From assembly GCA_946800325.1 (NCBI GenBank), contig OX326958.1, forward strand, positions 27,258,914 through 27,322,913: a DNA stretch of 64,000 bases, written 5' to 3'. The stretch is from Luzula sylvatica (taxonomy: Eukaryota > Streptophyta > Magnoliopsida > Poales > Juncaceae). Shown here one piece after another: positions 26,640 through 37,983 of the stretch. The notes beneath the pieces are model-generated. The model worked only from the letters and a program-made list of their open reading frames with translations, did no database searches and was not told the origin of the DNA. Position 1 is the first letter of the stretch. Every line of letters starts with the position of its first letter. The position numbers and the translations under genes were made by a program.

Positions 26640-27050
26640 TTCCAGCCTTCTCTCCCAAAGCTCTCGCCCAAACAGCCTTCTCTGAGTTCTCTCCCAAAGC
26701 TCTCGCCCAAAGCTCTCGCTCGCCCAACTCCCTCTCGCCTCACTCTGGTCTGGCTCCTGCTGGCTCCTGCTCTCGCCTCACTCCTTCCAGCCTTCACTCC
26801 TGCTCCTTCACTGAGTGTCCTCGCCTCACTCAGTGAGTGTCCTCGCCTCACTCACTCACTCACTCTCGCCTCACTCCTGCAGCCCTGCTCCTTCACTCTG
26901 GTCTCCGATCTCACTCACTCACTCACTCACTCTCGCCTCACTGCTTCACTCGAATTTTCTGCTCACTGCTTCACTCTCGTCTTCACTCCTGCTTCACTCT
27001 CGCCTCACTGCTTCACTCCTGCTCCTTCACTGTGAACAGTGTCTCCGATA
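26640..27050. repeat. pyrimidine-rich low-complexity tract (CTCACT, CTTCACTC, TCTCGCC)
   Basis: Imperfect short repeats of CTCACT, TCGCCTCACT and CTCCTTCACT fill the leader between the hAT left end and the BED-finger gene. It lies where the 5' untranslated region of the transposase gene would be. Open frames on both strands here are low-complexity artefacts. Confidence 0.7.
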
Positions 27051-27332
27051 GGTATTGAATTGATTATTCTCTCGAATATGTGTGTAAATATTTTGTACAA
27101 TTATGTTTGAATTTTCAGAAAATAACAGAGACTTGTTTGTGTTTTTTGAATTTGATATTTTTAGAGTGACAGAGAGTTTGTGGAGGTTTGAAATTTTAAT
27201 TTGAATTTGATTATTCTCTCACGATTTAAAGTTTGTGGATGCTTAATTTATGTTTAATGTATGCTCAATTTACAATTAAATATTTAATTTATGCTTAATT
27301 AATTTATGCTTAATTTTTAATTTTAGAATTTA

Positions 27333-27803
27333 ATGACTTCGAATGCGAGTACTTCAATGGCTTCTAATGCCAAAAGTGGAAGTTCGAATTCTAATGCGAG
27401 TGCGAGTACAATATCGAGCAACAAAGATATTGGATGGAATTATGGTGAACGAGTTATGCATAATAATCTTGCAAGGATCAAATGCAATTATTGCGGTCAT
27501 TTATCATCGGGAAATATATATCGTTTTAAGCAACACGTTGCGGGGGTAAGATATATTTTATTTGGTTAATATTAATAATGAATATTATTTTATATAAAAT
27601 TAAATTATAATGTTTAATAGATTGGTGGTCAAGTTGTAAAATTTCCAAGTGCCACATCGGAGGCGAAAAAAGCTTGTCTCGAAGCATTAGGGAAAGGTAC
27701 CGAAAATAAACGAAAGCGAGTTGAGAAAGAAAACGAATTGAGGTCAAGTTGTAAAATGATAGATATTGTTTATGTTATTTTTTTTACTATTAAAAAAAAT
27801 TAA
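27333..27803 (+). pseudogene. truncated hAT transposase: BED zinc finger only
   Basis: The first exon (27333-27545, 71 codons) starts with a Ser/Asn-rich leader and then has the BED-type finger CNYCGHLSSGNIYRFKQHV. A GT donor at 27546 and an AG acceptor before 27621 allow a 75-bp intron. The second exon (27621-27803) continues with VVKFPSATSEAKKACLEAL, the usual segment after the BED finger, then a basic stretch and a stop. The catalytic RNase-H-like domain and C-terminal dimerisation region are absent. The 15-mer GTCAAGTTGTAAAAT begins at about 27628; its first 14 bases recur at about 27742, beside the point where the transposase gene is lost, as expected for deletion by slipped gap repair. 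Confidence 0.75.
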
Positions 27804-28552
27804 ATTATTATACATTTTTTTGATTTCATCTATAAATTTTAATTAAATTATTATCGATTTCGGTGACCGTTTTTTCACCGTTTTTCCACCGTTTTTTCAC
27901 CGTTTTACGGTAATCCCGTTTTACGGTCCCCGACCGTTCCGTACCGTTTTCCGTATTTTACAACATTGTTGGATATACATGCCTTTTGGCTAATCCTAAT
28001 CCTATTAGATATAAATAGGATACTTTCTCTCTCATCCCTATGCTAATTCATACAGAATTATTCTACCCAAAACACAAGAGAAAAGAGCAAATTCAGATTT
28101 GATCTTTTGTGAGTGAAAGGGTGCTAAGAGAGAGAGATAGAGAATCAATTCGATCGAGCAAGTTCACCGGTGCATCGTCTAGGCAGGTGCATCCGTGACC
28201 GACGTCTTACGACTCAAGGTGGATACACGTAGAGGAGCAACATCTGAGGCTCTTTCAGTTGTGATCGATTCGGACGCGTGAATTCAGTCGAAGACGAAAT
28301 CAAGCGAATCGGCGAAGTCAACAAACGGTGAAAGACGCGTGGTGTGGGACGCGCGGATTGTCACCAACGTGACAGGAGATAGTAGGTGGCGATCAACCCT
28401 TCGTGTGCCATCAATTTGGCACTGGTATAGATCTATCCTTCTAATTGCATCGTACCCTCGAAGTCGTGGCGTGATCTCGGGAATCGGGGAATCGGACCGG
28501 GCCTTCATTCCGCTGCGCGGGCCCGGGGTCGAGGATATTCCCCTACATCATC

Positions 28553-29231
28553 TTTGTATTATAATCATTTCTTGATCTATATTAAGTAAATTATAAATAT
28601 ATAACTGCACTTCAGTTATATTGGATCCATTCATAATTCTACTTTATCAAGGGGCCCATAATATCATTTCTCATAATGAATGAGTGGCAACGATGTTATT
28701 GATATGTACTCTCTTTCCAGCACAAGTTACGTATAAAGAACTATTACTTTTATCACCACTTATTAATAAGCAGCTTTTAATAATAATTACGTTATGCATT
28801 CCTCATGTGAAAGAGATACATCTCTCAATCTTAGAACCAGAGACACGATGAAAACATTAATGACACTAACACAATTCATATCATGTTTCATCTATTAGGT
28901 CTGTTCAATATATGAACCTTTTCATATATTCGTGTTATTAAATGATAATCTTTTATCAACGTTTGCAGAACTGCAACGTACTTTTAATCAACACGACATT
29001 CTTATTATGTATATTAGTGTTCCTGCTAATATCCAAGACATGTGAACATTTTAGAGTTCAATATTTATTATCACTTAAAGTTCTGCGGTTCAAGACCAAG
29101 TGCATCTTCTTGAACACTTCTAAGTGAAAAATATAAAAGCTCATGGAACAAACTGTAAATAACATCCAATTCATAAATATAACATTTAAAAATTATCCTC
29201 ATATGATAACTTTTAGAACACAAATCTAACA
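28553..29231 (-). other. gene-free stretch: start (U3) of the element C LTR
   Basis: This is the first 679 bp, in minus orientation, of the element C LTR that continues at 18573. No gene is visible; a 61-codon open frame is not supported by any motif. Confidence 0.7.
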
Positions 29232-29304
29232 ATCTCCCACTTGTTCTTAAAGTTTCGTCTTATACATTCTTATGTATTTTTTTCTTTAAAAACAAGGCTG
29301 CCTT

Positions 29305-32300
29305 CTATTCTATCCATTCTCCATGTTCCTTCAGACCCATGGAATCAAAATGGACTTCGCCTTTTGCGTGAGATAAAGACTTTGTTAGCGGATATGTTGT
29401 GTTGCTATCCGTGTCCACCTTTCAAAGTTTTATTCTTCCTTCATCTATGAAGTCTCGAATGACAAAATACTTTCTATCCATGTGTTTGATCTTGTGGTGT
29501 GCTTTTGGCTCCTTTATTTGTGCAATAGCTCCACTATTAAAACAAAATAATTCCAATGGACCTTCGATAGAAGGTACAACACCAAGTTCCTCAATGAACT
29601 TCTTGATCCAAACACTTTCTTTGCTGGCTTCAGCAGCAGCCATCACTTCAGACTGAGTGGTTGAGTCAGCTGTTGTTGATTGTTTGAAACCTTTCCAACT
29701 AACAGCATCTCCATTCAGAATGAAGACATATCCAGACTGTGACCGCTTATCATCATAATCAGTCGCAAAACTAGCATCGGTGTAACCTTCTACAACGAGT
29801 TCCCTTTTCCCTCCATACACAAGAAACTTATCCTTAGTCTTGTTAAGGTACTTGAGGATATTCTTGACTGCTGTCCAATGAGCTGGACCTGCATGGGCTT
29901 GGTGACGACTTGTCACACTCAGAGCATATGCAACATCAGGTCGTGTACACACCATCGCATACATGATGAAACCAATTGCAGAAGCATATGGTACATCCTT
30001 CATGATTTCAATGTCTTCACGTGTCGTAGCACATTGAGACTTGCTAAATGTTACACCTTGAGTCATTGGCACATTTCCCCTTTTGGAATTCTGCATGTTG
30101 AATCTTTTCAACACTTTATCAATGTATGTACGTTGACTTAAGCCAATGAGTCTACGAGACCTATCTCTGCATATTTTAATCCCCAAAATATATTGGGCCT
30201 CGCCCAAGTCTTTCATTGAGAAAACATCTTTCAATGAAGTTTTGGTTTGCTCCATTAAGGGAATAAAGTTTTCAATCAGTAATATATCATCAACATAAAG
30301 AACCAAGAAAAGCACATAGCTCCCACTGACCTTCTTGTATACACAAGGTTCCTCTTTGCTTTGAATGAATCCAAGACGTTTAACTTCGTCATCAAAGCGC
30401 TTGTTCCAACTCCTGGATGCCTGCTTCAATCCATAAATAGATCTTTGAAGCTTGCATACTTTACTGGCTTTATTTGGATCTTCAAAACCTGGAGGTTGCA
30501 CCATGTACACATCCTCTTCCAAGTTCCCGTTAAGAAACGCTGTTTTGACATTCATTTGCCATATTTCATAGTCATGAAATGCGGCCATAGCTAGTAATAT
30601 CCGAATTGACTTAAAAATTGCAAATGGCGAGAAGGTTTCATCATAATTAATCCCTTGAACTTGACTAAACCCTTTCGCTACAAGTCTCGCCTTGTACGTT
30701 GTCATGTTTCCATCCATGTCCATCTTCCTCTTGAAAACCCATTTGTTTTGAACGGCTTTCTTTCCTTGAGGAAGATCAACCAATATCCATACTTGGTTAT
30801 CATACATGGACTGCATTTCAGATTCCATGGCTTCATGCCATGATTCGGAGTCATCTCTACTTATTGCTTCTTGATAAGTGGTCGGATCTTCGGTATCCAT
30901 TACCAAAATCTCATGAAGACCTATATAGAAATCAGGTTTCTTTCTAGATCATGTTGACCATCTTACCCTTTGTGGCTCTTCTTGTTCATCTAGAATCTCA
31001 TGAACCTCTTCCACGATTTCTAGTGAAATTGATTCAATTCTGGATTGAACACTATGTGGTGATGCATGAACCTCTTCCTCAATCGTTTGAGGAATACGTA
31101 CGATCACGCTCCCACTGGCCATAGGAACTATGGTTGGCTCACTTTGATCTACATGGACATCGACCATGAGATGATCAAGGTCTTGTAGTGTGTCTTGAGT
31201 TTCCTCAAGTGTAACACTACTTCCACTACTTTTGATCCTTTTGAGAAATTCTCTTTCTAGGAAAGTTGCACCCCTTTCAACTAATATTATGTTAGTTGCC
31301 TTGTGCCAAAAGTAGTATCCTTTTGTTTCTTTCGGATAACCAATGAAGAAGCACTTATCCGCTTTGGGTTCAAGCTTCGTTGACATCAATCGTTTGACGT
31401 AAGCCTCACATCCCCAAATCTTGAGAAAATTTAAGTCAGGGACCTTTCCTGTCCATAACTCATAAGGAGTTTTCTCGACGAATTTACATGGAACATTATT
31501 CAGTGTGTAAGCTGCGCTTTGCAACTCATATCCCCAAAAATAAAGAGGTAAATCTGTTTGGCACATTATTGATCGAACCATATCGAGCAATGTCCTATTT
31601 CTCCTCTCAGATACATCATTCCATTGGGGTGTTCCAGGAGGAGTCAATTGTGGTACAATACCACACTCCTTTAGGTATGCATCAAATTCATTGCTCAAGT
31701 ATTCTCCTCTACGATCAGTTCGTAAAGCTTTAATTCTCTTACCAAGTTGGTTTTCAACTTCATTCTTGAATTCTTTGAACTTTTCAAATGATTCACTCTT
31801 ATTCTTTATCAGATAAACATAGCCATAACGACTACAATCATCTGTGAATGTAATGAAGTATCGAAAGTCATCTCGCGCACTAGTACTCATTGGACCACAT
31901 ACATCAGAATGTATTAATTCCAATAAGACTTTCGTCCTGACACCTTTCTTCTTGAAAGGTTTCTTGGTCATTTTACAAATCAAGCAAGGTTCACATGTAT
32001 CTATCATATCACAATCATGAAAACCAAGGAGATTGGCTTCTTGTAATATTTTTATGCGTTTCTCGCTTATATGTCCTAGACGGTAGTGCCATAAGAGAGT
32101 TTCATTTTCATGAGATATCTTGAGTCGCTTGTTATTGACATTCAGAACATGTTTATTATTTATTTCAAGTAAATATAAACCATCTTGAACAACAGCATTT
32201 GTATAAAATAATCCATCTTTCGAAATACTCATACATGAGTCTGAAATAGTAAATGCATACCCATCTTTGTCCAAACACGACACAGATATAATGTTTTTAC

Positions 32301-32540
32301 ATATAGATGGAACATAATAAACACTGTTCAAATTAATTATTAAACCACTAGCTAAATGAAGGTGAATCGACCCAATGGCCATAGCAGAAATGCTACCACC
32401 ATTTTCCACATTCAAAGTGACTTCTCCTTTCTTGAGATGTCTTCTATCCATTAGTGCATGCATATTTGCACAAATATGAGCACATGATCCGGTATCTAAT
32501 ACCCAATCGTGAATAGATGTGGTTAAATTAATTTCAATAA
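29305..32540 (-). pseudogene. copia pol of element C: protease, integrase, RT, RNase H
   Basis: Read on the minus strand, domains follow in copia order. The protease core is VLDTGSCAHIC. GAG-pre-integrase contains HYRLGHISEKR and the zinc-binding CEPC...C. Integrase has HSDVCGPMSTSARDDF, DDCSRYG and SERRNRTLLD. Reverse transcriptase contains ARLVAKGFSQV, MNVKTAFLNG and the catalytic LYVDDILL. RNase H contains GYTDASFAT and DSTTQSEVMAAAEA. Protease to integrase is open to about 30949, an in-frame TGA follows, and RT/RNase H is open from 30906 to 29422. A second TGA near 29420 interrupts the last 38 codons, which end at 29305. Gag is missing, since the frame enters from satellite DNA at 32541. 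It encodes the enzymes for cDNA synthesis and integration but cannot yield a complete polyprotein. Confidence 0.9.
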
Positions 32541-35500
32541 TCATGTTGTCCTAAAAATACTCCGTAAAAGAAGACTAAAACACACAAATTTCTACTTTTT
32601 AACAAAATTCTTCAAAATGCAAAAAGTGAAGTCTGACGCCTTCAAAATAAAATAATCCTATGTTTTCTAAAAAATGTAAAAAATAGTGTTTAAGACGAGC
32701 ATAATACTAAACTTTCATGTTGTCTTGAAAATACTCCTAAATAGAAGACTAACACACACTAATTTCTATTTTTTTTTTAAAATCTTTAGAATGCAAAAAG
32801 TGAAGTCTAACACCTTATAAAAAATTCAATTATCATATTTTCATAAAAATGATAAAATTGAAGTCTTACACGCGCAAAATACTCAATTTTTAGGTAGTCC
32901 ACAAAATACACCGTAATAGAAGACTAACACACACAAATTTCTATTATTTCAAGAATTTCTTCAAAATGCGAAAAGTGATGTCTAATACCTTCAAAACAAA
33001 TCAATTATCCTATTTCCTAAAATACGTAAAAATTGAAGTGTGACACTAGAAAAATACTCAATTTTCATGTTGTCCTAAAAATACTCCGAAATAGAAGACC
33101 AACACACACAAATTTCTATTATTTGAATAATTTCTTCAAAATGCAAAAAGTGATGTCTAACACTTTAAAAAAAATCAATTATCTTTTTTTCTAAACAAAT
33201 GTCAAAATTGAAGTGTAACACGAGAAAAATACTCAATTTCCATGTTGTCCTCAAAATACTCCTTAATAGAAGACTAACAAAACACAAATTTCTAGTTTTT
33301 TGAAAAATTTCTTAAGAATGCAAAAAGTGAAGTCGAACGCCTTCAAAAAAAATCAATTATCCTATTTTCTTAAAATGTGAAAATTAAAGTATAAAACAAG
33401 CAAAATAGTCAATTTTCATGTTGTCCCAAAAATACTCCGTAAAAGAAAACTAACACACACAAATTTCTATTTTTAAAAAACAAATCTTCAAAATGCAAAA
33501 AGTGAAGTCTAACACCTCCAAAATAAAATTATCCTATGTTTTCAAAAAATGTAAAAAATTATGTGTAACAAGAGCATAATACTAAACTTTCATGTTGTCA
33601 TGAAAATACTCCTTAATAGAAGACTAACACACAAAAATTCTTATTTTTCAAAAAACAATTTAGAATGCAAAAAGTGAAGTCTGACATCTTAAAAAAAGTC
33701 AATTATCATATTTTCTTAAAAATGATAAAATTGAAGTGTAACACGAGCAAAATACTCAATTTTCATGTTGTTCTCAAAATGCTCCATAATTGAAGAATCA
33801 CACACACGAATTTATATTATTTCAAGAATTTCTTCAAAATGCAAAAAGTGATGTCTAACACCTTCAATACAAATCAATAGTCATATTTCCTAAAATATCT
33901 AAAACAAAGAAGTGTAACACTTGCAAAATACTCAATTTTCATGTTGTCCTAAAAATACTCCGAAATAGAAGCCAACACGAACAAATTTCTATTATTTGAA
34001 GAATTTCTTCAAAATGAAAAAAGTGATGTGTAACACCTTAAAAAAATCAATTATATTTTTTCGAACAAATGTCAAAATTGAAGTGTAACACGAGAAAAAT
34101 ACCAAATTTTCATGTTGTCCTCAAAATACTCCGTTATAGAAGACTCACACACACAAATTCCTTTTTTCAATAATTTCTTAAGAATGCTGAAGTCTGACAC
34201 CTTAAAAACAAATCAATTATCCTATTTTATTAAAAATGTGAAAATGTAAGTATAACACAAGTAAAATACTCAACTTTGATCTTGTCCAAAAAATATTCCG
34301 TAAAAGAATGACTAACACACACAAATTTCTAATTTTTAAAATATTTCATGAAAATGCAAAAAGTGAACTCTAACACCTTCAAAATAAAATTATTCTATAT
34401 TTTTTTAAAAATTTAAAAATGTATGTGTAACACGAGCATAATACTAAACTTTCGTGTAGTACTGAAACTACTCTTTAATAGAAGACAAACACACACAAAT
34501 TTCAATTTTTTCAAAACTTTCTTTAGAATGTAAAAAGTGAAGTCTAACCCCTCAAAAAAAATCAATTATCATATTTTCTTAAAAATGTTTAAATTCAAGT
34601 TTAACGAAAGCAAAATTCTCAATTTTCATGTTGTTCTCAAAATACTCCGCAATAGAAGACTAACACACACAAATTTCTATTATTTCATAGATTTCTTCAA
34701 AATGCAAAAAATGATGTCTAACACCTTCAAAGCAAATCAATTATCTCATTTCCTAAAAAAATATCAAAATTGAAGTGTAACACGACCAAAATACTTAATT
34801 TTCATGTTGTTCTCAAAATACTCCAAAATAGAAGACTAACATGCACAAATTTCTATTTTTTTATTTCTTAAAAACATAAAAAGTTAAGTCCAACCCCTTT
34901 ACAAGAATCAATTCTCATGTTTTCTAAATTATCTCAAAATCAAAGTATAACACGAGCAAAATACTCAATTTTAAATGGAAGTAAGAGAAGGAATCTTCAG
35001 GATCTCAGATCTAGTTTTGTTTTGAAAGAGAAAAGAGAGAATGGAAGTAAGAGAAGGGCTGTGTGGAAGAGGAGTTAAGGATCGGGAAGAAAAAAGAAAA
35101 AGAGGGATTGTGAGGTATCTTCAGGAGTTGGAATTGTAAATGAAGGATTTTAGAGTTTTTGGATTTTAGAAGATGGATAATCTGTAAAGATAGGATTAGT
35201 AGTTTAAAAGGGTGATTTTGAATTTGTAATAGAAAATTAGTTTGTAAAAAATCACAAGTTTATTTAACGCGTAACAGTTTTAAAAGTGGGACAATAAAGC
35301 CCACTCTAAACTTTTTCAAAAAAAAAATACTCAATTTTCATGTTGTCCTTAAAATACTCCGTAATGGAAGAGTAACAAACAAAAATTTCTATTTTTTCAA
35401 AATATTCTTGAAAATGCAAACGTGAAGTCTAACACTTTCCAAACAAATCAGTTATCCTATTTACTTAAAAAATGTGAAAAATGAAGTATAACACAAGCGA

Positions 35501-37983
35501 ATACTCATTTTTCATGTTGTCCTAAAAATACTCCGAAAAATAAGACTAACACACACAAATTTCTATTTTTTTAAAATTTATTCACAATGCAAAAAGTGAC
35601 ATCTAACACCCTCTAAACAAATCAATTATCCTATTTTCTACAAAATGTTAAAATTGAAGTATCACACAAGCAAAATACTCAATTTTCATGTTGTCCTCAA
35701 AATACTCCGCAATAGAAGAGTAACGAACACAAATTTATATTTTTTTCAAAATTATCTTAAAAACGCAAAACAAGAAGTTTAACACCTTCCAAAAAAGTAA
35801 ATTATCATATTTTCTTAAAATGTCAAAATTGAAGTGTAACACGACCAAAATACTCAATTCTAACGTTGTCCCAAAAATAATTCGTAATAGAAGACTAACA
35901 CACAAAAATTTCTATTTTTTCAAAATATTCTTAAAAATGCAAAAAGTGAAGTCTAATACCTTGAAAAAAGTCAATTATCATATTTTCTTAAAAATTTCAA
36001 AATGGAAGTGTAACACGAGCAAAATACTCAATTTTCACGTGGTCCTCCAAATACTCAAAATAGAAGTGTAACACACACATTTCTATTTTATTCCAAAAAT
36101 TTATTGAAAAAACAAAAAGAGAAGTCTAACACCTTAAAATAATCTATCATTATATTTTCTAAAAAAACTCAAAATCGAAGTATAACACGAGGAAAATAAA
36201 CAATTTTGATGTTGTCCTCAAAATACTCTGTAATAGAAGACTAAAACGCACCAATTTCTATTTTTTTTTTCATATTTTAAAAATACATAAAGTGAAGTCT
36301 AACACCTTCGAAACTAATCTATTATCCTATTTTCAAAATATTTCAAAATTGAAGTATAAAACGAGCAAAATACTCAATTTTAATGTTGTCCTCCAAATAC
36401 TCCGTAAAAGAAGACTAACACACACACATTTCTATTTTTTTCAAAAATTTCTTCAAAATGAAAAAAGCGAAGTCTAACACCTTAAAAATAATTTACCCTA
36501 TTTTCTAAAAAATATAAAAATTGAAGTGTAACACGAGCATAATACTCAATTTTCACATTGTCCTAAAAATACTATGTACTAGAAGACTAATACACAGATT
36601 TCAATTTTTTCGAAAAATTCTTGAAGATGCAAAAAGTGAAGTCTAACACCTTAAAAAAATGTCAAGGATCATATATTCTTAAAAATATTAAAATTTAAGT
36701 GTAACACGAGAAAAATACTCAATTTTTATGTTGTCCTCAAAATACTCCGTATTAGAAGACTAACACACACAAATTTCTATTTTAGCAAAACAATTCTTAA
36801 AAATGCAAAAATTTAAGTCTAACACCTTAAAAAAAGTCAATTATACTGTTTTCCTAAAAATGTTAAAGTTGAAGTGTCACACGAGTAAAATACTCAATTT
36901 CATGTTGTCTTCAAAATACTCCATAATAGGAGACTGACACACAAAAACTTCATCAAAATGCAAAAAATGAACTCTAACACCTTCAAAAAATCAATTATCC
37001 TAATTTTTAATAAAATGTCAGAATTGAAGTGTAACACGACCATAATACTTAATTTTCATATTGTCCTCAAAATACTCCGAAATAGAATAGCAACAAACGC
37101 AAATATCAATTTTTTTCAAAAATTTCTTAAAAATGCAAAAATTGAAGTCTTCACACCTTCAAAATAATCAATTATTATTATTTCTAAAAATCTCAAAATC
37201 AATGTATAACACGAGCAAAATACACAATTTTCAAGTAATCCTTAAAATACTCAGTAATAGAAGACTAACACACACAAATTTCTATTTTTCGATATATTCT
37301 AAAAAATGCAAAAAGTGAAGTCCGGCACCTTCAAAACAAATCAATTGTCCTATTTTTCTAAAAAAATGTCAAAATTGAAGTGTAACACGAGAAAAATACT
37401 TAATTTTCTTGTTATTGCCAAAATACTCCGTAATTGAAGACTACCAGACACAAATTTCTATTTTTTCAATAATTTCTTCAAAATGCAAAATGTGAAGTCT
37501 AACACAATTATTATATGTTCTTGAAAATGTTAAAATTGAAGTGTAACACGAGCTAAATACAACATTTTCATGATGTCCTCAAAATACTCCATAATAGAAT
37601 ACTAACACACAAAAATTTCTTGAAAATGCAAAAAGTGAAGTATAACACCTTAAAAATAATTATCCTATTTCCTAAAATATGTAAAAATTGGAGTGTAACA
37701 CGAGCATAATACTCAATTTTTACGTAGTCTTGAAAATACTTTGTATTAGAAGACTAACACACACAAATTTCTATTTTTTTTTTAATTCTTCAAAATGCAA
37801 AAAGTGAAGTCTAAAACCTTAAAAAAGGCAATTATCTTTTTTTCTTAAAAATGTTAAATTTGAAGTGTAACACGAGAAAAGTACTCAATTTTCTTGTTGT
37901 CCTCAAAATACTCGGTATTAGAAGACTAACACACACAAATTTCTATTTTGGCAAAAAATTCTTAAAAATGCAAAAACATAAGT
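32541..37983. repeat. AT-rich tandem satellite array, right part
   Basis: Same monomer family as 6683-17431, about 29 further units. It resumes inside the type II monomer that was broken at 17431 and is followed by a type III monomer near 32680, as elsewhere. From about 35700 the units are more diverged and some are shortened. A retroposed insert lies at 34973-35323. The last recognisable unit ends at the palindrome that starts at 37984. Confidence 0.92.
34973..35323 (+). mobile_element. processed retroposed sequence with poly(A) and 15-bp TSD
   Basis: A 351-bp non-satellite insert flanked by perfect 15-bp repeats AAAATACTCAATTTT (34958-34972 and 35324-35338). It ends in an A-run and carries AATAAA about 20 bases before it (35292-35297). 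These are hallmarks of retroposition of a polyadenylated transcript by LINE machinery. The 5' part is purine-rich with the 15-mer GGAAGTAAGAGAAGG twice. No intron, long ORF or recognisable protein is seen, so the source transcript is unknown. Confidence 0.8.

Larger units (their letters stand above)
26390..27968 (+). mobile_element. hAT transposon, 1,579 bp, 8-bp TSD
   Basis: The left end is CAGTGTTGTAAAAAACGG and the complement of the right end is CAATGTTGTAAAATACGG. They are flanked by the 8-bp duplication TTGGATAT (26382-26389 and 27969-27976); the 5' LTR of B shows the empty site with one copy. Subterminal regions at both ends carry many AACGGT motifs in opposite orientation (about 26403-26560 and 27858-27950), as expected for transposase-binding repeats. 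The only coding remnant is the first part of a BED-finger transposase gene, so this is an internally deleted, non-autonomous copy. Confidence 0.95.
18574..28547 (+). mobile_element. copia retrotransposon (element B), complete ends, decayed interior
   Basis: LTRs of exactly 996 bp (18574-19569; and 25965-28547 after removing the hAT insertion and its duplicated 8 bp) both start TGAAAGAAATACAG and end CCCCTACA. The 5-bp duplication TCATC flanks the element (18569-18573 and 28548-28552). The primer-binding site TGGTATCAGAGC is at 19571-19582 and the polypurine tract at 25951-25964. By eye the LTRs differ at about 14 positions (1.4 percent), which makes the insertion young. The interior of about 6.4 kb keeps the layout of element A, but gag-pol is broken throughout. 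Confidence 0.95.
25965..28547 (+). repeat. 3' LTR of element B, split by a hAT element
   Basis: Segments 25965-26389 and 27977-28547 together make 996 bp and match 18574-19569. The duplicated TTGGATAT at 27969-27976 belongs to the hAT target site. The LTR ends CCCCTACA at 28547, followed by TSD TCATC. Confidence 0.93.
17432..29231 (-). repeat. 3' LTR of element C, split by element B
   Basis: The LTR consists of 28553-29231 and 17432-18573, together about 1,820 bp once element B and one copy of its TSD are removed. On the minus strand it starts TGTTAGATTTGTG after the polypurine tract and ends ATGAAATCCTTCA. It is unrelated to the LTRs of A, B and E. A minus-strand TATA box lies at about 17822-17836. 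The partner LTR is lost. Confidence 0.8.
17432..32540 (-). mobile_element. 5'-truncated copia retrotransposon (element C) with nested insertions
   Basis: On the minus strand it comprises a pol region (29305-32540), a polypurine tract (complement at 29232-29245, ATCTCCCACTTGTT) and one LTR running from 29231 leftwards to 17432, interrupted by element B. The left end is a proper LTR end (TG on the plus strand at 17432). The right end is abrupt: pol stops just upstream of the protease core and joins satellite DNA at 32541. Gag, primer-binding site and 5' LTR are missing. The broken satellite monomer on each side is the same type II unit with only about 12 bases lost, so element C landed in an already existing array and was trimmed on its 5' side. 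Confidence 0.85.

Noticed and set aside
26513..27058. Ser/Leu-rich ORFs on both strands in the hAT element
   Set aside because: They arise from the low-complexity CTCACT-type tract and have no conserved motif.
6683..37983. CRISPR-like array
   Set aside because: The repeats are long, contiguous and diverged with no unique spacers, and the context is a plant nuclear genome.
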